The notes: a model not told the origin generated them from the sequence alone. Positions 34,301-43,601 are shown, numbered from the stretch's first letter. The stretch: 64,000 bases of DNA from Terebella lapidaria (GCA_949152475.1 OX424560.1:40865719-40929718), one strand, 5' to 3'. Made by a program: numbers and translations.

Positions 34301-35607
34301 AGTTGCATGACCTCCGGGTGACCGGTCACTTGGGAATCCGGAGGACCGTCCATAGGCTACAACAGCGCTTTCATTGGCCTGGTAGCGGCTTGGACGTGCA
34401 ACGGTGGTGCGCAGCCTGCCCTCGGTGTCAAGCTCGCAAAGGAGTCCCGACTCCTGGCCGCCACCCCTTAACCACGGTTAAGGCGGGCGCGCCGTTTGAT
34501 CGGATAGCTCTGGATATACTGGATACCCACCGGGTCACCCCGCGCGGTTTCCGGTACATCCTGGTGATATCCGACTATTTTACCAAGTATACCGACGCCT
34601 ACCCACTGCGCCGCCAGACTGCGGACGAGGTAGCTCGGTTGTTGGTGAATAGATGGGTGGTGTACCATGGGGTACCTAAACAGGTACATTCGGATCAGGG
34701 CACGCAATTTGAGAGCAACCTGTTCCGGAACCTAGCACAGATGCTAGGGAGTACCAAGGTGCGTACCACCCCCTACAGGCCCCAGTCTGATGGCCAGGTC
34801 GAACGCTTTAATCGATCGGTCCTCAACATGCTGGCGGCCTTTGTGAATGATCGTGCGAATGATTGGGATGACCACCTCCCGTATGTCTTAATGGCATACA
34901 GGTCGTCGGTCCACTCTTCGACCGGAGTTACTCCGCACGCGATGTTGTACGGCCGGGAGTTAAATTTGCCCGTGGATATTATGTATCCAACTGCGGCAGA
35001 GACCGGCGCAGTACCCCAGTGCGGTCCGGAGTACGTGGAGTGGATTCGCCGCGCCCTGGCGAACGCCCATGATTTCGCGCGCGCGCGCCTAGACAAGTCT
35101 GCCCTCCGGCAGAAGCGAGGCTATGACGCCCATGCTAAGGGTAGGCCAGCTTTTGCGGAAGGCGACAAGGTGCGCTACTATTATCCGCCGCTTAAGCAAG
35201 GCAATAAATTTGCTAAGCCGTGGATAGGCCCGTTTACCGTACTGAAACAGGTGACAGATGTGGACTACCGGATCCGGAGGGATTCCGATCCGGACAGGGT
35301 TCTGGTTGTCCATATCGATAATCTGAAGAAGTACGAGGGCCCGCTTGTCATGGATCCGCTAATTCAAGATGCGGAACCGGATGACGCTCCCGTATGGGAT
35401 CCGTCCGGTCAGCATCCGCGGACTCCGGACGAGCGTGTGCGCCGTATGGTGGGCCTCCCGGACCTCTCTGACCCGTCAGATGATGGACTGGGCGGCTATC
35501 AGCCAGATGACGGCGATCCGCAGGTACCTCCACTCCCTCCAGTACCTGCGGATGACGGGCGGCCACGCCGGAAACCACGTGCGCCAGCCCGGTATGGGTG
35601 GGAATAA
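31093..35607 (+). CDS. pol: Pol polyprotein (protease, reverse transcriptase, RNase H, integrase)
   Basis: The frame is open from 31093, but translation should enter by -1 frameshift near 31297, giving about 1,437 Pol residues. Residue numbers count from the ATG at 31093. The protease has LIDSGSEVT with D165. Reverse transcriptase has FCALDLASGYWQVEM, PFGLCNAPATFERLM and the catalytic YIDD at 598-601. RNase H has LDTDASN with D745 and D747. Integrase has the zinc domain H1072, H1079, C1109, C1112 and the DDE triad D1141, D1201, E1237, with 35 residues between the last two. The C-terminus has a GPF-type motif (WIGPFTVLKQVTDVDYRI), then a proline-rich tail. No chromodomain is seen. All catalytic residues are present. 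The product copies the RNA into DNA and inserts it. Confidence 0.96.
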   Translation: MLRVHLRTSSEPSLLLLRKAGTLLAEVSGVVGTPAVARIPGSSPWPATEEFLPVWSSGTAESEPAAGKLDPDVVATNTASGDSCSVANDAAPPADEQDGPQVDMTSPEVVLGDQSSSSAAEADGEDSVDEPSACERYRPTCALVRDPCWYLPLSFGREPVRFLIDSGSEVTLVAAGTFRKEPALRNLELRDPGPYKLYGAGDNRIRIHGIIDLPITLGDKVYLTEAIVADIGAAGIIGMNFLRVHRVIANFSAGEFRMGEDTHFLFRSGPMHSFQMRTSRTVVVPPMSEMIIETRPRRPRMPLDGRPCIVQPVSSFAAGTGLVLGGALVMSNPRAMPILVVNPTDAPIVLKRGCIAATAIPAASSRVIPDDPVCRAACAAAAAGDDPFTLPDHLESRVPKDRLDEEQRQALRRLLRQYADVFMGPDGAVGKTDVAKHRIDLVDERPLKQRLRRAAIVHQEVIDQEVQKMLDLDIIEPSDSPWASPVVMVKKKDGSWRFCVDYRKLNDATRKDSYPLPHIEDTFDALAGSHYFCALDLASGYWQVEMEESDRAKTAFVTKNGLYQFKVMPFGLCNAPATFERLMEMVLKGFLWKRCMVYIDDVVVYGRSFEETLTNLQMVLHRIRGAGLKLKPSKCELFAQEILYLGFMVTGTGVRPDPAKVAAVQKWPPPCNVADVRSFLGFASYHRRFIRGFAEIARPLTILTEKGADFVWSAEQANAFSGLRQALVVAPVLRHPRPDCEFILDTDASNFALGGVLSQIVDGQERVVAYASVALSRSQMNYCTTHRELLAVVTMTKRFRHYLLGRHFRLRTDHSSLRWLLNYSEADGLVARWLVKLQEYDMQIEHRAGKLHGNADGLSRCHKCKNPGCAGMAPFQQAADSSSDSELDVPGRPQAAAPSNNTAAGASRAHLRARTRRYRRGRPAYEAEVRLSSSESSSSPAVYSSWVPSSSGESEYERSLPPVVMAAAAQPDATDEEPNYLGGYSPAQIAAAQRADRALAPVITALEAGQKPSKDERKTYREETLSLVSQWERLSLRDGLLYRRYEPPTPLPPIWQLVLPAELRKEVLHQLHDLRVTGHLGIRRTVHRLQQRFHWPGSGLDVQRWCAACPRCQARKGVPTPGRHPLTTVKAGAPFDRIALDILDTHRVTPRGFRYILVISDYFTKYTDAYPLRRQTADEVARLLVNRWVVYHGVPKQVHSDQGTQFESNLFRNLAQMLGSTKVRTTPYRPQSDGQVERFNRSVLNMLAAFVNDRANDWDDHLPYVLMAYRSSVHSSTGVTPHAMLYGRELNLPVDIMYPTAAETGAVPQCGPEYVEWIRRALANAHDFARARLDKSALRQKRGYDAHAKGRPAFAEGDKVRYYYPPLKQGNKFAKPWIGPFTVLKQVTDVDYRIRRDSDPDRVLVVHIDNLKKYEGPLVMDPLIQDAEPDDAPVWDPSGQHPRTPDERVRRMVGLPDLSDPSDDGLGGYQPDDGDPQVPPLPPVPADDGRPRRKPRAPARYGWE
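31291..31334 (+). promoter_or_regulatory. -1 ribosomal frameshift site between gag and pol
   Basis: G GGA AAC at 31291-31297 in the gag frame is a canonical X XXY YYZ heptamer, and the gag TAG is the next codon. After a 5-base spacer, CCGGACG (31303-31309) pairs with CGTCCGG (31328-31334), a 7-bp stem. Within its loop, TGGT and ACCA (31310-31321) can pair as well. The pol frame is -1 relative to gag and open through the site. The heptamer type is known from several retroviruses; the stem is my own pairing. Confidence 0.85.
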
Positions 35608-37522
35608 CCTTCCGCCCATGCGGATGCGTCTGCGGTACCCGTCTATCATACTACGGACGGGTTTTAGGTCGTTCCGTGAGAGTCCGCACGACTTACCTCC
35701 GCGGGTGGCTACTTTGTGGCCATCTTCGGAGTTGAGGTCCGCGGAGACTTTCATGTCGTAACGCCGCCGCTCCGCATCCGCCCTCCTGTAGTTTCTAGCG
35801 CCAGGGACGTGCGGATGGCCAGTCCGCACCTTATGGACGGCTGTCCGGCGTAATCCGTACAACGGTTACGCTGGCCGGACGAATTTACTGATTCGGCCGG
35901 ACGCCCCTGGTCCCGGGACAACCTCTTATATGGCCAGACTGAGGTTGGGATTTACGTCCGCTACGGGAGAAGCGTCTTCCCACGGATTTGGGGAACTGGC
36001 TCTGGACGCGGGGATAGTGTCCGCCGATGAGGACTGATGTCCGCGGTTCGTCCGCGTGACTCGTCCGGCGTCCGCGGCGCTTTAAGATAACGCACTTCGG
36101 TGTAGTTATCCCCCGTGAGCCACTACTGTAATTGCGGTTATAGTAGATTAAGGTTTCTTACGGCAGGAAACCGACTATCCATTATGATAATGGAGCGGTT
36201 GTTAAGTCCGCGTGTGCGGACCAGCCGCGGCAGCGGGTGACGCTCGTTCTCGTCCGGATCGTACCTTATAATACGCGGTCCGGCCGGAATGACCGGAACC
36301 CCGGCCTCCTTCTAAGAAGGGGGTCGTATATTACATGCGCAACACTTGTGGTGGCTTCTAATTCCAATTTCATCTTCATTGGATAAGGGCAATACGCCGT
36401 ACAATGGTAGACGTCCGGCCTGGACTCCGTCCGCGGGCAGCCCCGGACGTCCGCCGGCTATTGCTTTCACCATCTTTGGGCGCCTCTAGATTGGGCGCCG
36501 GTATGAAGGGTTCGCCCCCTAACCAGTGCGGTTATGGACCATGCCGGCTCCGCGTCTAAATCTATTGGCTCCGCGCTCCGGTAGTCGTTTGAGGAGGCTC
36601 TGGGCTGGACCGGGCACCGCTCCGCGGCCGGGCAGTACGTCGGGGATGCTAGTGGGCGCTTTGCAAACGCCCATAGGGCGCCCGATTGTCTGTCCGGACG
36701 TCATGGGTATGTCCGATCGCCCTGTAAGCGTGCCAGCGGCTATGGGGAGTGATTTTGTTTATTTTCCATCTCATTTATTATTTATGGGAGGATTATAAGC
36801 CACAAGTGTGTGCGTGTTTCCCGTGGAAATGCTATTCTTACTCATTTATCCCATATATGAGAAAGTTTAGTGATATATCTTTTCCCTGGTGCAATAGAGA
36901 GTAAGAAATCGGGAGATTTCTGCTTTCGCAAGAGGGGTGTAGGAGATTGTGTACATTGTATCGAAGGCTGTATGCCGTGATCTATGAAAAGCATGCAAGC
37001 GGTGGTGGATTTATTTTCATTGCTGCTTGAGCGGTGTTAAATTTTTATTTATCGCTGCTGATAGGGTGACATAATCGTAACACCCACAAGTAGTTTGGCT
37101 TTTTGATACATTGTATACAATCTTTAACCTGCGAGGGTGATTAACTTCACGTCATTGATCGCCAGTGCGAAAGCTATTGCTAATGACTGCTGTTAATTAC
37201 TGTAGTATTTTAGCGGGTTCCCCCGGGATGGCTTGTGTACACAAGCCACCCGTATACATGGCATGAAAGGAGTCACCGGGGGGAGATGCGTGTATGGGAA
37301 TGCGGGAATGTAAAACGTCCTTTTGTCTGTCGATCGGGTAGATGCAGTGAATAGACGTTTCCACGGGAACGCGTCATACGATGCGTGTGCAGTATAACTG
37401 CCAACACTTGATGCCTATAATCGATGTAACTCGACACCTTCTCGTCATTCAAGCGCTCGGCACTGGTGGAGACGGATCTGCGGATCTGACTCCCAGTGTT
37501 TAGAGCGATTAGAGCGCTTGAA
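35608..37522 (+). other. Non-coding spacer between pol and the third ORF
   Basis: 1.9 kb without a long plus-strand ORF. The first ~1.1 kb is rich in GTCCG/CCGG strings like the coding parts; 36750-37200 is abruptly AT-rich. GGCTTGTGTACACAAGCC at 37230-37247 is a perfect 18-bp palindrome. Just before the third ORF, CTGCGGATCTGACTCCCAG ending at 37496 resembles a splice acceptor, so this spacer could be the intron end and leader of a spliced mRNA, as for env in retroviruses. An internal promoter is also possible. Confidence 0.6.
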
Positions 37523-40500
37523 ATGTCGGAAAGTAGCGACGGCTGGGGAGGTGATGAAGGGAGGGAAGAGGGGTCTCTTGAGCGCGGTAATTCGTACTCG
37601 AGACCCCTGTCTAGGCCCGAGGAGGATGACCGCGAGGACATCCCTCGGGGAGCCTATGTGGGTTCTGAGGAATCCAGCTCCAGCTCCGGTTCTTACTCAG
37701 GAACCGAGTCTGAGAGCGAGGTCGCGGAGGACCGCCCCGCAGAGAGTGACTCGGCCACGGCAGGCGCTGAGTTACTCCTAGATCCGTCGTCTTTTTCTCG
37801 TATGGAAGAGATGATGGACTGCGGTGGTGCGGGACTTGCTAGTGTGGACATTGAGTTGCATCCGCACCCGGAGATGCTTGCGTCTTTGGGTCCGGATGAG
37901 AGTACTCGTGCGGAAACCCGTCCGGATGGCCGTAGCCGTCCGGACACCGGTTCCGCCGAGAACTCCTCGGTGTCCGCACCTGCGGAGTCTGGTCCGCACG
38001 ACCAGAAGGCCCCTGGGACTTGGGCGGAGCAGGTTGACGCGGCTGAGGAAGCCGCATCCCAAGCGCCGCCTCAGGAACAGGAGTCTGGCTCGAAGGAGAC
38101 CGAGAACCGAGATGACGGGTTTACATCGCCCGTCTCTAAGCGTACTCGCCGTCGAGCCCGGGAGATTGCTCAAAAGCAGTGGAGAGCCCAGCAAGAGCTG
38201 GAAGCCGCTGAACATGGGCAATCTGAGGCCGGATCCGACCCGGACCCGGCCTCCTCGCCTCCAAAGAAGAAAAAGAAGAAGCGGCCGCACCGGAAAAAGA
38301 AGTCCGGCGGCCCCTCGCCTCAAGCAGGATCGAAGTCCGGAGGACCTCAGCCACTGGCGCCTAAGCCGGGCGGCCAGAAAGGGTCCTCCGCCAAACCCGG
38401 AGTCGCCAAGACGCCTAATCCCTCGGGATCTGGTGCGGGCGGCGCCTCCGCGGGATCCGGCCCAGGCGCGGGAGGTTCCGGTAAGCGGGTGCCTATCAAG
38501 GCACCGAAAGGAACCTCCTCTTCTTCTTCCTCCGGTACCAAGAAACCTACCGGAGCTGCGGAGGTGGGGTCTAGTCCAGTGGACAGAGGGCGTCCCGTGC
38601 CGAAGGAGGGAGATCTTCGTTTAGAACTCCTCCGGAAGCGCGCGGAGCAAGACGGGGTCCACCTGTCTGACGCCGCACTGGAAGCAGGAGCGCGGGCCTT
38701 CGTTGCGCAGCAACGGAGGGCCGCGCCCCCACGCGGGAAGAGTGTGCCCCGACAAACCAGGTCGGAGAATCGTTCGGGGGCGGCCAAAAAGAAGAAACGG
38801 TCGTCCTCGGAGCAGCCCTCTATCCAGAGGCTGCGGGCCGAAATGGGCCCCGAACTCCCTGGAGTCCGTCAGGGACACATGTTCCTCCCGCGTTACGGCA
38901 GGGATCCGCAGGGACGCCGCACCGCGGCGGCCGGCGCGGCGGCCGACACGCCTTTCACACGGCCTCGTCCACTCACGGACGAGGAGCGTGTCGGATTGCC
39001 GCCCGAGCCAGAGGAGGGTGTAATATGCCAACTCTGTCCGAAATCCCTGGACGGGTATGAGGACCCGCACCGTGCGCTCAACCGGGATCGTAGGTACCCT
39101 ACCTACGACCACTTGAGTCGACACATTGCGGGGTACCACTACCCCTGGATGCAAATGTTCGTTTGCAAGAGGTGCTACTCCGGCACCCCTCAGCAGCGAT
39201 ATTTCGCCAGTTTAGAGGCCCTAAACGATCACCGCTCGGGTGCACACCGCGGTGAGGGACTTCATCTCGTTGGAAATGAAGTGGGGCCTGTATTCAATTA
39301 TGGATACATACCACCGAGGGTGGCGTCGTTCATGACTACGTCAGGGACGGCGAATCACCGGTTCTATCACTGGGGTCCATGGCGCTTTGCACAGCGCGTC
39401 ATGGACGATGCCTGGAGGCAGTCTGGCGTTGTGTCCGCGGGCTCGAGCTACACCGCTCGCCTGACGGCTACGATGGGCCAGACCCCGGCGGAGTTCCAGG
39501 CGGCGGAAGCCGCCCGGACAGCAGCAGAGGCTGTCCGTGAACCGCCGGTGATCCAGGCCGGTGAAGAACGGCACCGGGTGACCATGATCGTGTCGGAGAT
39601 GCCGCAGATCGCGGCCAAGACACGAGTGGCTACTCCTAAGCCGCGCCCCCAGCCAAAGACTCAGGGGAAGAGTTCGTCCGCCGGAAAGACTCCGTCCGGG
39701 ACGACGCCCTTGCAGTCTCCGGGTGCGCTGACACAGGAGGACTACCCGGGCTTGCTCGAGGTGACGGTACCCGCGGGTCCGTCTGAGGGACGGGTGGTGG
39801 CAGACACCTCCGCCTCCTCGAGTACCGCGTCGGCGGTCCCGCCAAGGACTCCACGCGTGACTCCCTCGGTAGCGAGCAGTAGCGGACGTGCGGTACCTCT
39901 CACGAGGTCGGCGTCCGCGTCCTCGTTGGTGGTTGAGGGGACGTCCGCAGGGTGGCAAAGCACTGCCTCCCTGGACTTGGACCCCCTCGACGCCACGGCG
40001 GACGTACGCCGGAGGCTCGGTCCCACGACCGCCAGCGTCTACGAGACTTTCCGCGAGTCTGTAGGCCAGGCGGTCGGCCATCGTCGCGATGGTATGGACC
40101 GGATCCCCGGTGATCCGGCGTTGGTGAACCTGCCGGTGCCCCGAGCCATTCGTGACTTGGGGTCCGCAGGTGTGGCCGCGTTGGTCCGCGCTCGGGAGGA
40201 GCACCCCTGGGATCACCCCCAGCGTGGTCGACTCACCCGAGCGGCGGAGTACCTTGTGGCGGAGATGGACAGCTCTCTGGATCGGTTCAGCCGGTGCCGC
40301 GCCGAGGCCTCCCGTGTCGCATGCGATCTCGCATACGACCAGGGCCTCATGGAAGGCACCCGGCGGAGCCTAGAGAGCCACCGGGCTTTGTCGGCCGTCA
40401 TTGAGCGGCGCGCGTTCGACCAGGGTCGGACCGCCGCTCTTGCCGAGCAGTCCGGGGCGTCCGCCCCCGCCCCAGAGGTGGCCGCACGGATGGAGCACCT

Positions 40501-40969
40501 GGAGGCTGAGAATGAGCAGCTACGGCGTCGTCTTGACGGAGCCGAGGCCGCTCGGACTCGCCTAATCCAGGGCGTCGATGACCCCGAGTCGTCCGCCCTG
40601 AACCAGGCGGCTCTCCGGCGCGCGGATGCCGCTTTGGAGCTGGCCATCTACCCATACCTAGTCCAGGTGTGGGGAGAGCGGACGGCCGGTCCACAGCGCA
40701 CCCGCGATACGGTGGAGATGTTCCGCGCCATAGCAGATCTCGGCGCGACATCTCTACCGGCCTCCGTTGTGATGGCTCCGTCAGGACCCGGATTGCAGGG
40801 CTCACCACAAAAGCCCGTGCAAGCTCCACCGGGCCTGCCTCATCCGCCCGTGCAGCCGGCTTTCACTCTGCCGGCTCCGCTGCTTCCGCGGCGTAGGGAC
40901 CCGTCACCGCCGCCAGACCCCAAGACAGGCGGCACGGATGAGGAGCCGATGACGACGGAGGAAGGCTAG
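37523..40969 (+). CDS. Third ORF of the retrotransposon: 1,148-aa zinc-finger protein of unknown function
   Basis: Starts at ATG 37523 (first ATG of the open frame) and stops at TAG 40967. Residues 1-160 are acidic and serine-rich. A lysine-rich patch at 248-260 (KKKKKKRPHRKKK) and another near 422-426 look like nuclear localisation signals. 260-380 is glycine/serine/proline-rich. Two C2H2-like fingers follow: C502, C505, H534, H539 (with a long insertion) and C548, C551, H570, H575 (finger-like spacing, FASLEALNDH). The C-terminal third is helical, with a coiled coil near 990-1016 (MEHLEAENEQLRRRLDGAEA). I see no signal peptide, transmembrane segment or furin-like site, so it is not an envelope protein. 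I do not recognise a homologue. It might bind element RNA or DNA, guide integration, or act on host chromatin; these are guesses. Long antisense frames here are GC-rich shadows. Confidence 0.85.
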   Translation: MSESSDGWGGDEGREEGSLERGNSYSRPLSRPEEDDREDIPRGAYVGSEESSSSSGSYSGTESESEVAEDRPAESDSATAGAELLLDPSSFSRMEEMMDCGGAGLASVDIELHPHPEMLASLGPDESTRAETRPDGRSRPDTGSAENSSVSAPAESGPHDQKAPGTWAEQVDAAEEAASQAPPQEQESGSKETENRDDGFTSPVSKRTRRRAREIAQKQWRAQQELEAAEHGQSEAGSDPDPASSPPKKKKKKRPHRKKKSGGPSPQAGSKSGGPQPLAPKPGGQKGSSAKPGVAKTPNPSGSGAGGASAGSGPGAGGSGKRVPIKAPKGTSSSSSSGTKKPTGAAEVGSSPVDRGRPVPKEGDLRLELLRKRAEQDGVHLSDAALEAGARAFVAQQRRAAPPRGKSVPRQTRSENRSGAAKKKKRSSSEQPSIQRLRAEMGPELPGVRQGHMFLPRYGRDPQGRRTAAAGAAADTPFTRPRPLTDEERVGLPPEPEEGVICQLCPKSLDGYEDPHRALNRDRRYPTYDHLSRHIAGYHYPWMQMFVCKRCYSGTPQQRYFASLEALNDHRSGAHRGEGLHLVGNEVGPVFNYGYIPPRVASFMTTSGTANHRFYHWGPWRFAQRVMDDAWRQSGVVSAGSSYTARLTATMGQTPAEFQAAEAARTAAEAVREPPVIQAGEERHRVTMIVSEMPQIAAKTRVATPKPRPQPKTQGKSSSAGKTPSGTTPLQSPGALTQEDYPGLLEVTVPAGPSEGRVVADTSASSSTASAVPPRTPRVTPSVASSSGRAVPLTRSASASSLVVEGTSAGWQSTASLDLDPLDATADVRRRLGPTTASVYETFRESVGQAVGHRRDGMDRIPGDPALVNLPVPRAIRDLGSAGVAALVRAREEHPWDHPQRGRLTRAAEYLVAEMDSSLDRFSRCRAEASRVACDLAYDQGLMEGTRRSLESHRALSAVIERRAFDQGRTAALAEQSGASAPAPEVAARMEHLEAENEQLRRRLDGAEAARTRLIQGVDDPESSALNQAALRRADAALELAIYPYLVQVWGERTAGPQRTRDTVEMFRAIADLGATSLPASVVMAPSGPGLQGSPQKPVQAPPGLPHPPVQPAFTLPAPLLPRRRDPSPPPDPKTGGTDEEPMTTEEG

Positions 40970-41481
40970 GGTGCTAGCCTCGTCGCTGCACGTGTGCGGC
41001 GGCGTGCCGGAGTCGCTCCCGCGGCTCCGCCCTGCCTCAGACCCGTTCTGCGGATCTGAGGAGCCGGCCGGCAGGGCGGTCGGCAACATTTTAGAGGTAC
41101 TATCACTTTTGATCACTCGGTGTGTCGTTTTACAAAATTTCTAAATTTAAAGTCTAACCTTAAAGATATTCCAAAGACTCGACACACCGTCCTTTTATAA
41201 TGGGTGACCTTTCAAGGTCACCACACGGTTTTGGACCACCTCGGTCAAAATTTTAGCTTGTTTATTAGGATTTATTCAAAATTGCAAAGCGCGTTATAGT
41301 TTACTCCATAAGTCCGGGGGTAGTTCCCCATTCTTCCAAAAGGGACTCTTAAAGTCCTAGTGTTTGCGCCGTGACTTCCGGGCGTTGCCATCGTGCCTTC
41401 TTCCGGCCCCCGCCATGCGAAGCCTTCGTCGGGTTTCGAGCATTTTGGGCGCGGGCGGAACATGTTGGGGACCAACATTGT
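40970..41481 (+). other. 3' untranslated region with strong hairpins
   Basis: Three strong stems: CCGCCCTGCC (41027-41036) with GGCAGGGCGG (41070-41079); CGGTGTGTCG (41118-41127) with CGACACACCG (41180-41189); and GGTGACCTTTCAAGGTCACC (41203-41222), nearly a perfect palindrome. In retroelements such structures can serve RNA export, packaging or stability. No ORF of note. Confidence 0.75.
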
Positions 41482-41491
41482 AAGAAGGGGG
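41482..41491 (+). other. Polypurine tract
   Basis: AAGAAGGGGG lies three bases before the 3' LTR, the expected primer site for plus-strand DNA synthesis. Confidence 0.85.
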
Positions 41492-41494
41492 TAA

Positions 41495-42229
41495 TGTGGC
41501 GATTTTGCCCTAAGCACGCGGCAGGTGATTGTAAACATAAAAGCCATTTATGTGGCCTTTCTGTACTTGGCCTTGTTTTGACATGCTCCGTTCGAGCGTG
41601 CGTTGCCACGGCGACGTATTGTAATTTACGTTCCAGTAAACTATAACAATGGATCGATTTAACCTCGCGTGCGTCCTACAGTTTGTGGTGTATTATATAT
41701 ACACTGGAAGCGACTCGTTCGAGGAGATTGTCCAAGATCGAGACTAGGACGCACACGAGGCTCGCCATGAGCTTTGTGTTCCCTGGGTCTGAGTAGTGGG
41801 CTCCTAGAGCCCTGGGGACGATTTCCGTGGGGAGGCCCGGGCTGGGAGAGACGAGTTGCTGACTCGGGGGCCTTCGGCCCTGTGGATCGCCAGCTCTCTC
41901 CCTTCCCGGGACGTGTGACAGAGGCTCTGGCCAGCATGTCGGACTGTACGGGGTTCCGTCCCCGAGGCAGACCGCGGCTCGCCAGGCCCCGCCAGTTAAC
42001 ACCGTGGTGATGAACCAGTTTCTGAACGGTGTCCGTAGGCCTGGGAGTGTCGGGTGGGCTGTTACCTGGTTACCGTTAATGATGAAGTAGTTACCGTGTC
42101 CGCCGCGACCTCCGGTGAGCGGCCCTGCCGCGAGGATCCGGAATAGCGGATGCGCGTCCGCAAGGACTCGGATGAGAGAGGACTATCCTCGAGGATCCCG
42201 AAGAGCGGACGGTAGTCAATAACTTTACA
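41495..42229 (+). repeat. 3' long terminal repeat
   Basis: 735 bp, TG...CA, read as identical to the 5' LTR. It is followed by the second TTCAA. The X-box-like site recurs at 41602-41615. Confidence 0.97.
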
Positions 42230-43424
42230 TTCAACATTGGCGGTTTCTATCGACGTTGATTGCATGAGCATTCGTCTCCTAATTCGCGTAGTGCTCTCCA
42301 GATACCTCCAATTTCGTCACTGTCTGGGACAAGTTGTTTTCATCCAGAGAGAAAAAAAATTGGGAGGTCTGCAATTGAAGCTGTGGCAGCAATTCATCTG
42401 ATAAAAAAATACCCTTTTGGGTTCTGATAAAAAGACCTTTCTGGATGGGTAGTGACAGTAAACACAATGAAAATTTGACTGGTGGAATATGACTAACTTC
42501 GTAAAATTACGAAATGTATATTAGTTCCACCAGTTTCATCCATGAGTCCAAATTTACGGAATGTGTACTTTTTTTACCATGTTATGTCTGAAGTGTCGTC
42601 ACCCCAACCATTCTATAATGTTTACACATATTATGCTAATTGTCATGCATGTATGTACGATATTAATTTATCCACGAGCCCGATACTATAGACTCCTGAG
42701 TAACCAGAAGGTTATGTATGATGCTCGCTTTATTGAGCAATAATGGATACATGGGTAAATATTGTGCATTTGATTGAAAAACTGAAATAGGCTGTACCTG
42801 ACTCAGTAGGTTTCAACTAATTGCAATAAATAAGCAAAACAAGGACCGGGTGAGGAAACCAGCGGAGACAAAGTACCATGAATTACCGGAATGAATCCTT
42901 GTGATTTAACGGAAACCGAGCACTAATTGCACTAACAACGCATCATTAATTGTAGCACCCGCTCATATTAGGCCAATTATCACCGTCGTCATAGTTTACG
43001 TTTCATAAGCCCGAACAGATATCGACCGGACCATTCTGCTGGAGTCCGTGAAACGGGAAGCAATTAATTTGCTTGATCAGTGTCTCATTTAATGCCCCGA
43101 ACATTGCAAACTTGGATTTATTATCTGTATATGGCAATATAGACTATTTTCATGTTCATTGTGATTCGTGGAAAAATGCGATGGTTTATAGGTTTTTTTA
43201 TAGTGCTGATATACGTCGGGGATCTTCATTCCCTTTCATAAAGTATATCAGTATATGACTGGTGTCCCCTAACTACACGCTACTACAGACACTGTCAGCA
43301 AATTGATGCCCCCCGAGGCACAAACACGCAATACAAATTGCCCTCCATGTGCTACACAAAGGACAGTGCGCTGTATGCTCTCGTGTATTTCCATGCTTCG
43401 ACATAAAAAGTATTGCATGTAGCT

Positions 43425-43468
43425 CCCCCCCCCCACCCCCCCTCCCCCCACCCCCCCCCCCCCCCCCA

Positions 43469-43532
<64 letters not shown>

Positions 43533-43535
43533 ACC

Positions 43536-43601
<66 letters not shown>
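43425..43601. repeat. Compound microsatellite: poly(C), (CA)n, (CCCA)n, (CA)n
   Basis: C-rich tracts, then long CA runs broken by CCCACCCA units near 43530-43545. Several open frames read through it (repeated Thr-His or Cys-Val) and are artefacts. In the paralogous copy near 49680-49700 only a short CCCCTACACTATATG is present. Confidence 0.97.

Larger units (their letters stand above)
28236..42229 (+). mobile_element. Complete Ty3/gypsy-type LTR retrotransposon, 13,994 bp, with a third ORF
   Basis: The element is bounded by 735-bp LTRs and flanked by TTCAA at 28231-28235 and 42230-42234. In order it has: 5' LTR, tRNA-His-type primer binding site, gag, pol in the -1 frame (protease, RT, RNase H, integrase with GPY/F-like tail), a 1.9-kb spacer, a 1,148-codon third ORF, a structured 3' region, a polypurine tract and the 3' LTR. 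All three ORFs are open. The order protease-RT-RNase H-integrase identifies Ty3/gypsy rather than Ty1/copia. The element is much larger than usual (commonly 5-8 kb). It is strikingly GC- and CpG-rich compared with the host sequence on either side. With intact ORFs and LTRs that read as identical, it may still be active. Confidence 0.97.

Noticed and set aside
31093..35607. Chromodomain at the integrase C-terminus
   Set aside because: After the GPF-type motif the tail is proline/aspartate-rich with no chromodomain aromatic pattern.
38621..40216. Long antisense open frames opposite the third ORF (and opposite gag and pol)
   Set aside because: Expected shadows of GC-rich coding sequence; no domains and no promoter seen.
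37523..40969. Third ORF as an envelope gene
   Set aside because: No signal peptide, transmembrane helix or cleavage site; the protein is basic/acidic, disordered and carries zinc fingers.
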